Shown here: in pieces, positions 11,640 through 22,321 of the stretch
Numbering within the stretch: the first letter of the stretch is position 1
Layout of the letters: the number at the start of each line of letters is the position of its first letter
Assembly: GCA_029891345.1 (NCBI GenBank)
Contig: CM056997.1
Location: 213,505,212-213,569,211 of the forward strand
Reading direction: 5' to 3'
Source: Dryococelus australis
Lineage: Eukaryota > Arthropoda > Insecta > Phasmatodea > Phasmatidae
Length of the DNA stretch: 64,000 nucleotides
The notes under the pieces: generated by a model
What the model was told of the DNA's origin: nothing
Database searches by the model: none
What the model saw: the letters and a program-made list of their open reading frames with translations, nothing else
Program-made: the position numbers and the translations under genes

Positions 11640-13010
11640 AGAGGAGGATTGAAATGGACACACAATAGGATCATGGTTTGTTAAGGATAGTGAAAATGAT
11701 TTCAAAGCTCGGTGTTTTCTTTGTAAATTAGTGTTTGATACTAGGAACTCTGAAAACACCAGTTAGTACAGCAAGCAAACACAAGTCAGTTGCATTTCCA
11801 GTACTATCACAAAATCAAGCAAAATTTTCTTCAAGTGGTCAAATGTCTGCAACCGTCTCATTTAAACCTGGATCTTCAAAGCAGTGGACTATGGATGAAG
11901 CTGATAGTCATTAAAGCTGAAATTTTGTGGACTCTGAAAGTTGTGGAATCAGGTTACTCTTTCAGTTCATGTGATGGGTTGGCTGATATTTTTAAGCAAA
12001 TGTTTGATGATAATGAAATAGCCAAGTCTTTCACTTTAGGTTCGACAAAAGTAGCATATGAAATCTGTCATGGGCTTGGACCATATATTCATTTAGAGCT
12101 TGTAAAATCAATAAAGTCTAGCAACAATTTCTTTACTTTATCTTTTGGTGAGATTACTACTGATGCAGGAAATAAGCAGTTGAATATACATGTTCAATAT
12201 TGGGACACACAAAAGGATAAAGTCCTCAATCCTATTTTGCTATGAACTTGGTCATGTAAGAGCAGATATTTTAAAAGAGAAGTCACTTGATTCATTGTCA
12301 AGAGATACATTGCTTTTGAAGAAGTTATTGGCCATAGGCTCAGATGGCGCACCGGTAAATGCAAAATGTTTATGTGATTTAGACAGTCATCTGAAATCTG
12401 AAGGCGGTCACGGGCGGATACATATTAGAACATGTAACGTGCACATTGTTCACAATTCATTCAGACGGGGCATGTCAGATGTGTTGAGCCACTGGGAGAC
12501 AGATGATTTTCTTGATGTTCTTTCCAAGTTTCTACACAAATTTCCAGCAAGGATAGATTATTTTTCGAATATACAAATAGAACTTGGAATAGAGCAACTG
12601 ACAATGCTTAGATTTGTAAACAACTGATAGTTGTCAATGGTACCAGCCATTGCAAGAATCCTTGAGCAGTGGAGTGCATTGAGATAGTACTTTCTTAAGT
12701 ACATTCTCAAAAAAAAAAACACTTAACTTAAACTTCAATAAACAAGAACCTACAAATGCATCATATCTGCACTTGAAGATCCCTCTATGTTGGTTCGTCT
12801 GATGTTTCTTAAATTGGTAGGTGAAATATATGACAAATTCCTTCGTGTGATGCAATGTAATGAACCCCTCATTCACATTCTTTATGATGAGCTGTGTGCA
12901 GTCATTCAAAGCCTCAGGTCAAGAATAGTTAAGCCAGAGATCTTGGGAAAAGTTTCTGGAGCTACATTTAGAAGTCTTGACCTCTACAACATTGAAAATA
13001 CATTAGACGA
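11640..13010 (+). pseudogene. Broken hAT-superfamily transposase
   Basis: A BED-like start 'SWFVKDSENDFKARCFLC' lies at about 11666-11730. A frame around 11910-12240 gives 'GSTKVAYEICHGLGPYIH' and 'FGEITTDAGNKQLNIHVQYW', matching the first-aspartate region of hAT transposases of the ZBED/KIAA1586-like group. A shifted frame (12245-12625) gives 'LLAIGSDGAPVNAKCL' and 'CNVHIVHNSFRRG', matching the second catalytic block and the C-x2-H motif. A last piece at 12787-13000 gives 'KLVGEIYDKFLRVMQCNEPL'. Frame changes near 11900, at about 12244 and between 12630 and 12787, plus stops, mean it is dead. No hAT C-terminal dimerisation domain was seen. It lies just downstream of the decayed zinc-cluster protein; I see no reason to link them functionally. 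Confidence 0.75.
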
Positions 13011-13912
13011 CTGCCTGTTGCTTCCTATTACCCCGATCACCGAGGTGCTGGAGGTAAGGAACAGAGGAGCCCTGACCATTAGGAATACCTTCCAGCAGGG
13101 AAAGACAGCACAACCCTAGGTTGTATCACCTACCAGAGCACCTAGGTACTGGGGGCGGCATCGGCCTGGGAATTGCGGACTGGCCTTGATTGGGAAATCA
13201 TATTCAGTAGTAGTAGTGGTGGCCCACATGGCTCAACGTCTGTGATCAGCTGGTGGACGTGGGGGATCAGTGGAGACTCTTACCAAGCTTGTGCCACGAA
13301 TCAGCTACTGGACCTACACTATTATAGTGGTAATAGTTTCTCGCCCGGAGTGCACGACTCATCTTGTTCACGGTGAACCAAACTCTATGACTTACAAGAT
13401 AAGACATGCCCGAAGGTGTAGGGAACAAAAGATTGCTCATCTAGCTGCCCAGCAGTGAAGTACCGTAGCCCCTCCTACGCAGGAAAGACCTGCAGAACGA
13501 GACTGCGCTGCCTCACTGAGATTACGGGCAGTCTTGACTGTCCACATGGTACAATATATTCATTTACCACCGCTCATCCGAACCAGTACCGACTATCACC
13601 CGGTGTTGAAGGGTTTAGTCTGCCGGACTGAAGCTAGGTACGGACTAGCCAATCCTAACTTCTGGAGCCAAGAGTCAGCGGCCTGGAAACCTGAAGTATA
13701 ATATCATCAAAATCAAGGACTGTAGCAATAGTTGCATCACAGCCAGTTAACCACATTACTACCTGACCTAACCACGTTACTACCTGACCAAACACCTTCC
13801 GAGTAAGTCAGGTTTCTAACACCTCCCATCAGCTACCCATAACCGCGCACTTGGTCTAGCGCAATAAACTGCGACGATAGTGCCACACAGTCAATAGCCG
13901 GGCACGCAACAA
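13011..13912. mobile_element. Possible solo-LTR-like block, unassigned
   Basis: This is a GC-richer block of about 0.9 kb in AT-rich DNA. It starts near 'tgttgcttcc' and ends in 'ggcacgcaaca', so the ends form a short inverted TGTTGC...GCAACA, as LTRs often do. I found no matching target duplication and no second copy in the window. Frames inside resemble nothing I can name. It could equally be the 3' part of a retroelement. Treat as tentative. Confidence 0.3.
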
Positions 13913-13959
13913 TATTTTTAATTCAACAGATAAAAGGTTTTTTGTGTGTATTGATTTAA

Positions 13960-14397
13960 AGTGATCAACGTGCACCAATTGCATGGGTTTTCATGCATGT
14001 TTTTAAAGTGTTTTTGCATGAATATTTCATAATTTGAAATGGTATTCGAAAATTTGAATATTTGCACAGACCTAATTATTAAAATATAAACTTATATTTT
14101 ATATAATAATTGAAATAATTAATAAATTCATACTTCCCCTTGATTCTCAATTAAGTCAATTACAGCAAAAATACCTAATTTTGCAAGCTTGCAACCGACT
14201 TGCGACCAATTTAACTTAGTCCTCTACTACTAGCGCTGTTAGTTTGTATTTCAGTCTACCGCTACAGCTATGATACGACACCGTGGGGAATGTAAAGTAG
14301 GTACAATTTTTGCACAAGTTATTCAAAGTTCGAATGTGAATAATTTGTAAATTATTATTCAAATCTATTCAAAATTTTCAATACTCCCACACCCCTA
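13960..14397 (-). mobile_element. hAT-like repeat fragment, minus orientation
   Basis: The segment at about 14030-14160 is the reverse complement, at roughly 90% identity, of 22345-22510, which lies within the hAT element at 22322. The outer edge at 14397 reads, on the minus strand, 'taggggtgtgggagtattg', a hAT-like terminus. The other end and the target duplication were not found, so this is a partial or rearranged relative. Confidence 0.6.
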
Positions 14398-14762
14398 TTG
14401 CCAAACACTGCTCAACAGACCTCAGTGTGCCATCACTCACCACATGAAGTAGCTGGTCTAGCCACTGACACATCACAACTGCAGAAAATGTGTTAGTCCA
14501 CCTTTTTGTGTCTGTGAATACTGCCCAGTGAGTACTTGTTTATTATGTCTCATTTTCAAAATTTCCTTTTCCCACCATATAAAAATGTTCAAATCACTAC
14601 TAATGCCATAATAAAATATTTTAATGGGTATTTAAACAAGTATTCTAAATTTTTCTTGTTAATTTCATTGATATGATTACTGAAGATTCATATAATAGTA
14701 ATGCTAGCTATGATACATGTGCATTGAAGTGTGTGTGGGGGTTATACAGGATAGAATACCAG

Positions 14763-14957
14763 AGTCCAATCTCACGGGAGCTGACAAGGCTAATGAAGAT
14801 ACCTGTGGACAACTACAACAACCTCCTCACAGTACTGGAGCTGCATCACTATGGCCCGCTGCTAGACTACTTCGACTACCATGGTCGCAAGAGCCTGACT
14901 GCCTACCTGGTGGCTAACGCGCTCGACAACGAGACCCACTTGCCCACCCCTGACCAG
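14763..14957 (+). CDS. Vps35: Internal exon of Vps35, retromer core subunit
   Basis: The exon encodes 65 residues including 'SRELTRLMKIPVDNYNN' and 'YFDYHGRKSL'. From memory, human VPS35 reads SKELTRLLKIPVDTYNN and EYFDYESRKS in the middle of the protein, so the match is unambiguous. VPS35 is the alpha-solenoid scaffold of the retromer complex, which with VPS26 and VPS29 returns cargo from endosomes to the Golgi or plasma membrane. The donor is clear: 'gaccag|gtaaca' after 14957, in phase 0. For the acceptor I prefer AG at 14761-14762, which gives a symmetric phase 0-0 exon of exactly 65 codons; an alternative is AG at 14748-14749. Human VPS35 has a V after the same DQ, consistent with this junction. 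No other Vps35 exon was recognised, so both flanking introns are very long or the exon is a stray copy. Confidence 0.9.
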
Positions 14958-17039
14958 GTAACATCATCCCACCTGTGTCCTTTGTTATTTGAAGCTGAAT
15001 GTTTGAATGCCTGCAGTACATTTTATTTTTCCTAGTTTCATGGGACACTTTATATTTTGTTAGATTAGATTATGAATTCAACCTAACATATTAACACTTC
15101 ATAAATTTTTACACATTCTTTAATCAATAACATACCATTTTCACTATTTTTTCCATCTCACAGTGCTTTCTATTTCTTACTTACAGTCATACTTATCAAT
15201 TTCGTGTCCACTTCATTTACTATTTGTATATCACTTTCTTTCAAAACTCTATGTTTCAGGCTTCACAAGGGTTTTATTGTATTTGTGTTGTAAACAGACT
15301 TTTTTTTTTTTTACCAATTTGGTTTCTGCAAAATTACTATCAGCTTAGATTCAGGATTGGCAATTTTGCCTACATTTCCAACCAAGTTAATGGTAAATGG
15401 GCATTATATGTTCACCAGTATAGTTGTTGGTCTTGTACTAAACTAATCACATGGTGTGGATTCTTAAAGACATGAATGCACCACACAATGGCCAAGTGCT
15501 CCACCAAGTTTGACCTCTAGCAAGATCACTGCAATCACTGAGTATGTGATTGTATTCCGCTGTGGCACTGTGCTATTCCTATTGTTTCCAGATCCATCCG
15601 AAACAGCAGAAATGTTTTAAGTATTACCATTGCACAAAATAGTTTTATCAACCACATAGTATTTCAGTGCAAATTGTTTTGCCTGAAACAGCAATAAATT
15701 TTAACAAGTTGCAATATTTTCAAAGGTGTTTTCTTTTAATTGGTGTTGAGAACACTCCATTAATATGTAACAAAACTATTGGCATGTCCTTACACCATGA
15801 TGTACATAAATAAGGTTTCAACATCTGTGCAGCACTTCTGATCACAAAGCAAGGACAGTAGAGGTCTACGAGTAGTCTAAAATATAGCTTAAGCCAAACA
15901 CCTGCTTGCAGCTCGAGCTCGGCTCAAAAAATTGAGCTATTATTTCAATGTTAGAGCATTCAGTCAGTGACGGATGAGTCTGGCTTTTAGTGTTGACAAA
16001 TTAAAAAAACACATTTTTATTAATGAAATGTAAATGTTTAAAGGGTAGGTATGTTTCAGTATAAGTATTCTTTAGAAATGTAGATATGAATTCTGTTTAA
16101 TAGCAAAATTAGCCTAAAACTGGGCCGCAAATCCACTTGAGATGCAATGCCTGACAGAGCAGTTTGTTAAATATTTGCTAGAAAATAAGACATTATTCAT
16201 GTACAAAACTATTTTTTAAAAGGTAAATGTGTTAGGTTGAAATCATTCCTCATAATTGCATATATGAACAGAAATTCCCATAAAAATAAGCATAAAAATG
16301 GAGTCCGAAATCTGCCTAAGATGGCAGCTGACAATGAGACAGTTCGTTAGTAAAATATGACAATTCATAGCTACACATTTTTTGCAAGGCTTCGTGAAAT
16401 CACAAAAGAAATTGTAATTTTCTTATTTAAAATTGCCAAATAAAAAAAATTATTTTCAAAAATGTGAAATCATTATGTAAGATTCACATGTGAAGTAGTA
16501 GAACCATAGTTGTTTTCAGCGATCAGTTATAATTAGGGATAGGCAGATTCAAATTCTCAATACCACGATAACTTCAATACCACTAATTTCAAGAGGTATC
16601 AGCTATATGGGTTCTTCACCCAAAAAAAAATGTTCCTTGTAAACATTGGTGATGGGAAAAAAACGTGTCCAGCACTTGAGGTGTGAATTGAATGTTATTT
16701 GCTGCATTTTACTACCTTATTTACTCAATTCTAACTGCACTTTTTTCCAAAAAAAAAGTTTTGTAAAGCAAGGTGTGGATTAGAATCAAGTACCATAAAT
16801 TTTTTGGCCTACAAAAATTTTTAGTACAATGGTGCCGTTTATTTGAATAATTATTTTTAGTTGTTATAACCATGTCATTTATATTATTTACCAGTATACT
16901 AATAAATTGAAATATTACCTAGTTCTACAATTTTTAAAATAAGATAGTCAAGTTTTAAAAAAAATGTCAATGAAGATTTTTTTAGTAAAATTGTTCAAGG
17001 TTTAGGTACTACGTGAATTTTGTTTATAAAACTTACTGT
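14958..17039 (+). other. Vps35 intron sequence, AT-rich
   Basis: This follows the exon's donor site. There is no further exon that I recognise. A word near 16535 ('tagggataggcagattc') looks like a hAT-style terminus, but no partner end was found. Words near 16720-16800 ('ggtgtggattagaatcaag') resemble common DNA-transposon ends, also without a partner. Confidence 0.5.
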
Positions 17040-17255
17040 TTTTCTAGACACAATTGTATGCAGGGCGTGGAGTATGATATTTTGTGGTAATTCTGTAACC
17101 ATATTGGCCTAGTGTTTCCTCTCTAGCTATCTATCTATCTCTCTCTATCGGCTGTGCGTGCTTGCTGGTAATCACATGAATTTTAAGATTATCCATCGTT
17201 CAAACTAGTTGCGCCTATCATCATCATTATTACTACAAAGCAAAGGGTTGACACA
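17040..17255 (+). repeat. Dispersed repeat R, left part, cut by the LTR element
   Basis: The stretch 'cctagtgtttcctctctagc' to 'gttgcgcctatcat' and 'caaagcaaaggg' aligns with 62086-62340 of the copy at the right end of the window. The copy there continues without interruption into sequence that here is found only after 40502. The retroelement therefore sits inside this repeat. Confidence 0.7.
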
Positions 17256-17258
17256 TGA

Positions 17259-19161
17259 TGCATAGCTGGCGATATAAATTGTCTGAATCTACAACTTCAA
17301 CTTAGCCCGTGGTAAGCCACTGTCCCTACACCGGAGATTGCACCTGTACTGCTACGTCCCAAAGATGATTACTACACACAGTTGCCAGTAATATTAAATA
17401 CGCACGTCAATCATGTGCCCCTGCCTAGCCACCCTAATGAAGCCAGCCTGCTCCTAAGTGCTCATCGGATACCACCCGCATTCACAGAGCTACCCTGATT
17501 CCAACCCTAGCCAAGAGAACGCAGCAAGGGATAATGCTGCCCACACAGAGAGGAGTTGGCTGGCTGAATACAGTCGAACTTCCCCAAGGAAACCGAAGGA
17601 AGGCTGCATTCAGTATTTAGTGCCGGACAACCCCTCAGAATGTCATTTAATGTCGAGTTATCACTTTGGCTTTCTCTGCTTTGGCAACGTAGCAACTCGC
17701 CCTACCACTGCCATGCTAGGGCTCTTTGCCTCAACCAGATTTTCCATCAGCGAAGCATGCTACAACCCCCGAGACACCCTTTCCACTTGTAATTGCTTAC
17801 CCTGTCCCTTCAGGACTATCCTAGACAACAGTAGGGTTTGAGTAGTTTTCACAACTGCTTTATTAGTTGCTCTATACTTGGTCTGTGCTTAACAGGTCCC
17901 CTTCACCTGTTATTAAAGTATCTTTCACCAGTTTCTTGGTAACCACGAAAGCCTACGCGTTAGTACAGGTCACCATATTTATTCTCCCGAGAATAAATAC
18001 GTTCAAGTGTACACATTGCATTCTGATTCCAAGGGTTATTTATACCTCTCACCCCTCCTGTAAACGCAGTCCACCAAGGGAGCAGCAGGTGACAGTCTCT
18101 TGACAAACAGTTTCCACCAATAGAGTAGGACTGTGGGCTCCGTTAACTGGGTAGTACATATGTTGTAAAACACCACACAATTCGCCGGCAACCTATACTG
18201 TAGACCCATTACACAAAGGCACTTGGCGCACACGTACAGTAGAGCCCCGCGCTGGGTACACTCCATGAGGAAGCAACTGGACCACCCGAGTCAGCTAACC
18301 CACTATATCCGCCACATGAAATTCGCCAGTTGGAGTGCAAGGCATGACAAGGTGTGACCCAGTAGCTTATGAGTGGTTCACGATGAGGGTTTAGCGCAAT
18401 CTGGAGTCAGCTTACCTGCTCTATCCACTGCGAGAGATCTGCCGGTTGGAGCGCTATAACTAATGCGGCGTGACGTTATTGCACCTGGGTACTCTAGCTA
18501 GGGATTTTCTGTGATCTTCCGCTTGCTTGCTGCGACTACCCTTAGTACCTAACATCATGCCATTCACCTGATGAAGAGGTACTAAGTGGGTCAATAAGAC
18601 GGCATCTATGGTTCCTACCGCTAACTAATTGCTAAGTAACCAATCCCAGTCAGTTGGTCTTCAGTCTTTCCTCCACTGAGCATTGTGCATAAACCGCCCG
18701 CCAACTGCAGGGGCCTCACTCCTCAGTCCCCTCTACTTATTTATTTGAGCCACCCCAAAAGACCGGCGGGACACTGCATCCAGTCATCGTCTATCTCCAG
18801 CTCAGAATACCAGTGAGCCTGGGCCTCGCCAGCACCATCCACTGAGCGATGCTGCCTGTCGCCACCACCTGGAGTCCAGTAACTCCAGGACCAGTCAGCT
18901 CCAGCTGCCCCCAGACGGGGTCTGAAGAGTCGCCTACTACAGCCAGCCAATGATCAGCTGCAGCGTTGGTCTACAGATGGTAAACCAGCATCCACTGCCA
19001 ACCACACCAACCAGGCCTTCTCTGTACTCTGGCTCCTTAAGAGCCAGGGCAAATCCACAGTAATTAGCCCTTAAGGCCACCCAGGTTTCTCTGCCTAAAC
19101 CCACTCAAATACTCCCCTGTAGGCTAGGTGACATACCAAGCATCCGGGCCATCAAACGTCA
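17259..19161 (+). repeat. 5' LTR of element A
   Basis: It begins at 'tgcatagctggcg' and ends at 'atcaaacgtca'. It aligns throughout with 38594-40502 (for example the 'cgccctaccactg' block at about 17698 and 39041). The end is set by length agreement with the 3' LTR; an alternative end directly before the primer site (19183) cannot be excluded. I could not confirm a short target duplication. Confidence 0.85.
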
Positions 19162-19183
19162 AAGAGAGGGGGAGGGTTTTTCA

Positions 19184-19201
19184 TGGCGCCCAACGTGAGG
19201 C
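19184..19201 (+). promoter_or_regulatory. Primer-binding site of element A, tRNA-Lys type
   Basis: 'tggcgcccaacgtgaggc' differs at one position from the 18-base site complementary to the 3' end of tRNA-Lys1,2, as known in several retroviruses. It lies just downstream of the 5' LTR, where minus-strand synthesis would have been primed. Confidence 0.85.
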
Positions 19202-19329
19202 ATTACGTCTTGTTGTTCAGATAACAAGGAACGAGCTAGACAAGCGTGACTTTGGGACGGAGCAGAGGTAACCAGCTAGCCACCCTAGAGACTTAGTCAT
19301 AAAACACCCAGTGGCACTCAATAATAAAC

Positions 19330-20900
19330 CTAGATAATGGCTAAAACCAACCTGAACCTAGCTGAGCAAGGCGAAAATTACACCACAGCAGGTCAGGAGT
19401 AACCGAGAGATGCCGCGTTGCCACCTGCCATGAAGAGAGGCAACACGTGGTATATTGTGCTCATTCTGAGAATTAGTTTCACTATACCTGCATAGGTTGG
19501 TCAGACTAAGCCAGATATACAGACAGCCTAGAATTTAGATTTGCAGAGTGGCGATTGCGAAAAAATGCCTATTGTGCCAGGATAACCTGTACTAGTTGAA
19601 GGGTGAACACCATCAAATGCATGACTTGTGCCCAGACATTTAACTAACCTCTGCATCAGATGGCCTGATGAGCACATCACACCCACAGGAGCACATCACA
19701 ACCCCAGACCACACCACAGTACAGCCTGGAGTGGGAGTTCTGATGGGCCCCAGCCTGCCGGAGTTCGCAGGTAGACCGCAAGAAGACACCGTAGCATTCA
19801 TGCAAGAGTGTGAGAGCAAGTTGTAAGGACATTGGAGTCCATCTACCCCCCCCCCTCCCCTTCCTCCTCATCAGTGAGAAATTAGTTAAAATTCCCGCTG
19901 CCCCGGTCAGTAGAAAAGCTGGTGGAACAAGCGAGAGAAAGTGAAAGGAATTAAAAGGCGCAAGGTGTCGTAGACCACAGTAACGTAGGCAAGGGTAATG
20001 AGGAAGTGAAACTGACATCATGTTCACCCTCCCCTACTCTTCCTTCACTCCCACCAGCTTCCCTTACCACCCCAGCCCTCCCACGGGGCCAGCACTTTAA
20101 CAGAGACTGCCCAAACAAGCCTGATGCCTACTAGGAACAAAAATAATGAAGCGTGCCCAACCAATGAGCTCCCAAACAGAACGAGAATATATTGCAGTTG
20201 GAAAATGCCAAAACCGGGGAGCAAAGTGGGCCACCACCATTGGAAACCATGGACCCGTCGACATCCAACCATTGATTCTAGAACAAAACCTGCCTCTGAA
20301 GCCCCAAGAATTGAAATAGAGGTGAACAAATGGCCCACGACTGCCCTGCTTGATTCAGCGGCTATGGGAAATTTTATACGGAAAGAACTTTTACTCAAAA
20401 CATAATTGTAGGAGCTTTACCCCCAGACCTGCCAAATTCACATGGCTAGTGCCATGCACATGTTGCCAGTTGCTACTCATTGAAATTAAACCGGTATGAA
20501 TTTCCTACGGAATTTATAGTGGTACCAGATATCATGGAGAAAGTGATTCTGCGACAGCCATGGCTACAACAATAGCATCATTGTATCATGGACTGGGACC
20601 AGAGACTAATGTATATTGGGAGCAAAGAGAGAGTAGCTGTAAACTGAGAATTTAGTCATGAAGCCATCATGCCTCTTCCCATCACCCAGCATAAATTAAC
20701 CATCAATTGGAAACACCCGAATTTCCACAACTGCAGGAAATTCTAAGTAAACTTGCTACCACTTTGGGCCATGGGAGAATGCTATGTCAAACATGCAATA
20801 TTCAACACGAGTTATGGTTGACAGATGACAAGCCTGTGTACTCTACCGTGTATCCGCGGGAAGGAGACTAATCCTGGAGAAAGTGAAGGCCCTTAAAGCC
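19330..20900 (+). pseudogene. Element A: gag, protease and start of polymerase, fossil
   Basis: Scattered frames carry a partial zinc-knuckle end ('GQHFNRDCPNKPDAY' region, about 20085-20130), then a retropepsin-like core ('TTALLDSAAMGNFIRK', about 20340) and the following protease C-terminal block ('VVPDIMEKVILRQPWLQQ', about 20520-20575). A linker and the first residues of the reverse transcriptase region run up to the insertion at 20901. The order is that of Gypsy (Metaviridae). The stretch is broken in several places. Confidence 0.75.
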
Positions 20901-21527
20901 GTCCCTACACTATATCCAATTTCTGCTACCTTCTGTTATACCCATGGGCGCAACAGAAGGCATAAAAATTTCTATAGCAGAAGAGAAGAAAGAATGCATC
21001 AGTTCATACCCATACGTTACCTAAAGTGCTAACAGAAAATTGTAAATGGCAGCCAAATACAACTTGCAAATGGCAGACAGTCCGCAGTTGCCAGGGCTAT
21101 AAATACAATCAAATATTACATGTAGGAGCTTTGTGGTACATCCAAAAAGTACGAAGACTATTTTTTTTCCTGAAGACTGTATTTATTTCATTTTCTGAGT
21201 ACAAGTACTAGGCTAATAATGTATGGAAAATAATGTTAGTATGGCACTGCTTATGTATAAAAAACAAGGTAGTCTACTGTTTTCACATTTGTGTACAACG
21301 GACGTTTACGCATCTAATTAAAACATTATTAAATGATTTAAATTTTTATCTTAAAAAGTATATTAATCAATATTGTGCTTTCTGTAACTAAACAAGTTTA
21401 TACGTTAGGGGACTAAACGAAGGGGAAAATATCACAATACTAATAGGTAATAAAGCTTTTGTGTGTGGAGGTTATCACTCCTGCAACATCCATAAAATAC
21501 GCATTTACACAGTACATTTTCAAGTTG

Positions 21528-21600
21528 TGTGTGTAGCATAGTGGGTTAGTGCACTGGCTTTTACCTTATACCTTTTGGTTTAAGAGTTCAAATCTCAAGT
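21528..21600 (+). other. tRNA-like pol III promoter segment, left arm
   Basis: It has an A-box-like 'tagcatagtgg' (21534-21544) and a B-box-like 'gagttcaaatc' (21584-21594), 50 bp apart. The spacing and words are those of a tRNA-derived sequence, but the cloverleaf is degenerate. Its partner lies in inverted orientation on the other arm of the foldback element. Confidence 0.6.
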
Positions 21601-21877
21601 CATGTAACAAAATTTTTAGTTACTTTATGTAATACATTGTCATTTGTAATTTATGTTATTGTCAGAAAATGTTTATTTCTAGTATTTCTTTAGATAAAAA
21701 CAATAATACACAAGTAACTGCACAGTGCAATTAGCTGCCTGTGGTTCTTTTTGATTTAGCTGTGGTTTGTATTATTGCTTTTAGACAAGATATTCCAGAA
21801 ATAAGCTTTTTCTGGCAATAACTTAAATTATAAACAGCAATATTGTATCACTAAAATTACTAAAAGTTTCGCGACAC

Positions 21878-21950
21878 TGAGATTTGAACTCTAAAACCTA
21901 AAATTTTACAGTGCGAACCCATGCCTCAACCCACTGAGTTACAGACACAT
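21878..21950 (-). other. tRNA-like pol III promoter segment, right arm
   Basis: On the minus strand it reads 'taactcagtgggttgagg' (A-box region, about 21924-21944) and 'agagttcaaatc' (B box, 21881-21892). It is the inverted counterpart of the copy at 21528-21600, so the two internal promoters converge on the centre of the foldback element. Confidence 0.6.
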
Positions 21951-22321
21951 CTTCCTAGTTAGCTGTGAAGAGGTTATAAAGATAAAAGTTCATAGTTATC
22001 ACATATTTTCAAAGTTGTGTTTGTTTCATTATGACTGTGGGAGTTAATTGAAACGTTTCCCGTTACTTATGCACACATTAAGTTTCATTTTGTACATAAA
22101 CACGTTTTACAGAACCCGTACTTTTTCGTAAATGGATATATATGTCTCGAGGTTGCTACTCTGGTGTCTGCCATCTTGTCTGTCGCAGCTCCGTGGGTAT
22201 AGCAGAAATTTAGAACATGTTCTATTACCATTTTGGGCATGCCCATGGGTACGAAACCGGTTATACCCGGAGCCAGACCCCCCGGAGGGGGCTGGATTGT
22301 AACTTACATGGGAGCAGAAAC

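Noticed and set aside
16535-16800. A hAT element starting at tagggataggcagattc
   Set aside because: No matching inverted end and no 8-bp duplication found downstream, so only one terminus-like word supports it.
21528-21950. Two functional tRNA genes
   Set aside because: A- and B-box-like words are present, but the acceptor and anticodon stems do not pair properly and the two copies are inverted arms of a mobile element; they are tRNA-derived relics.
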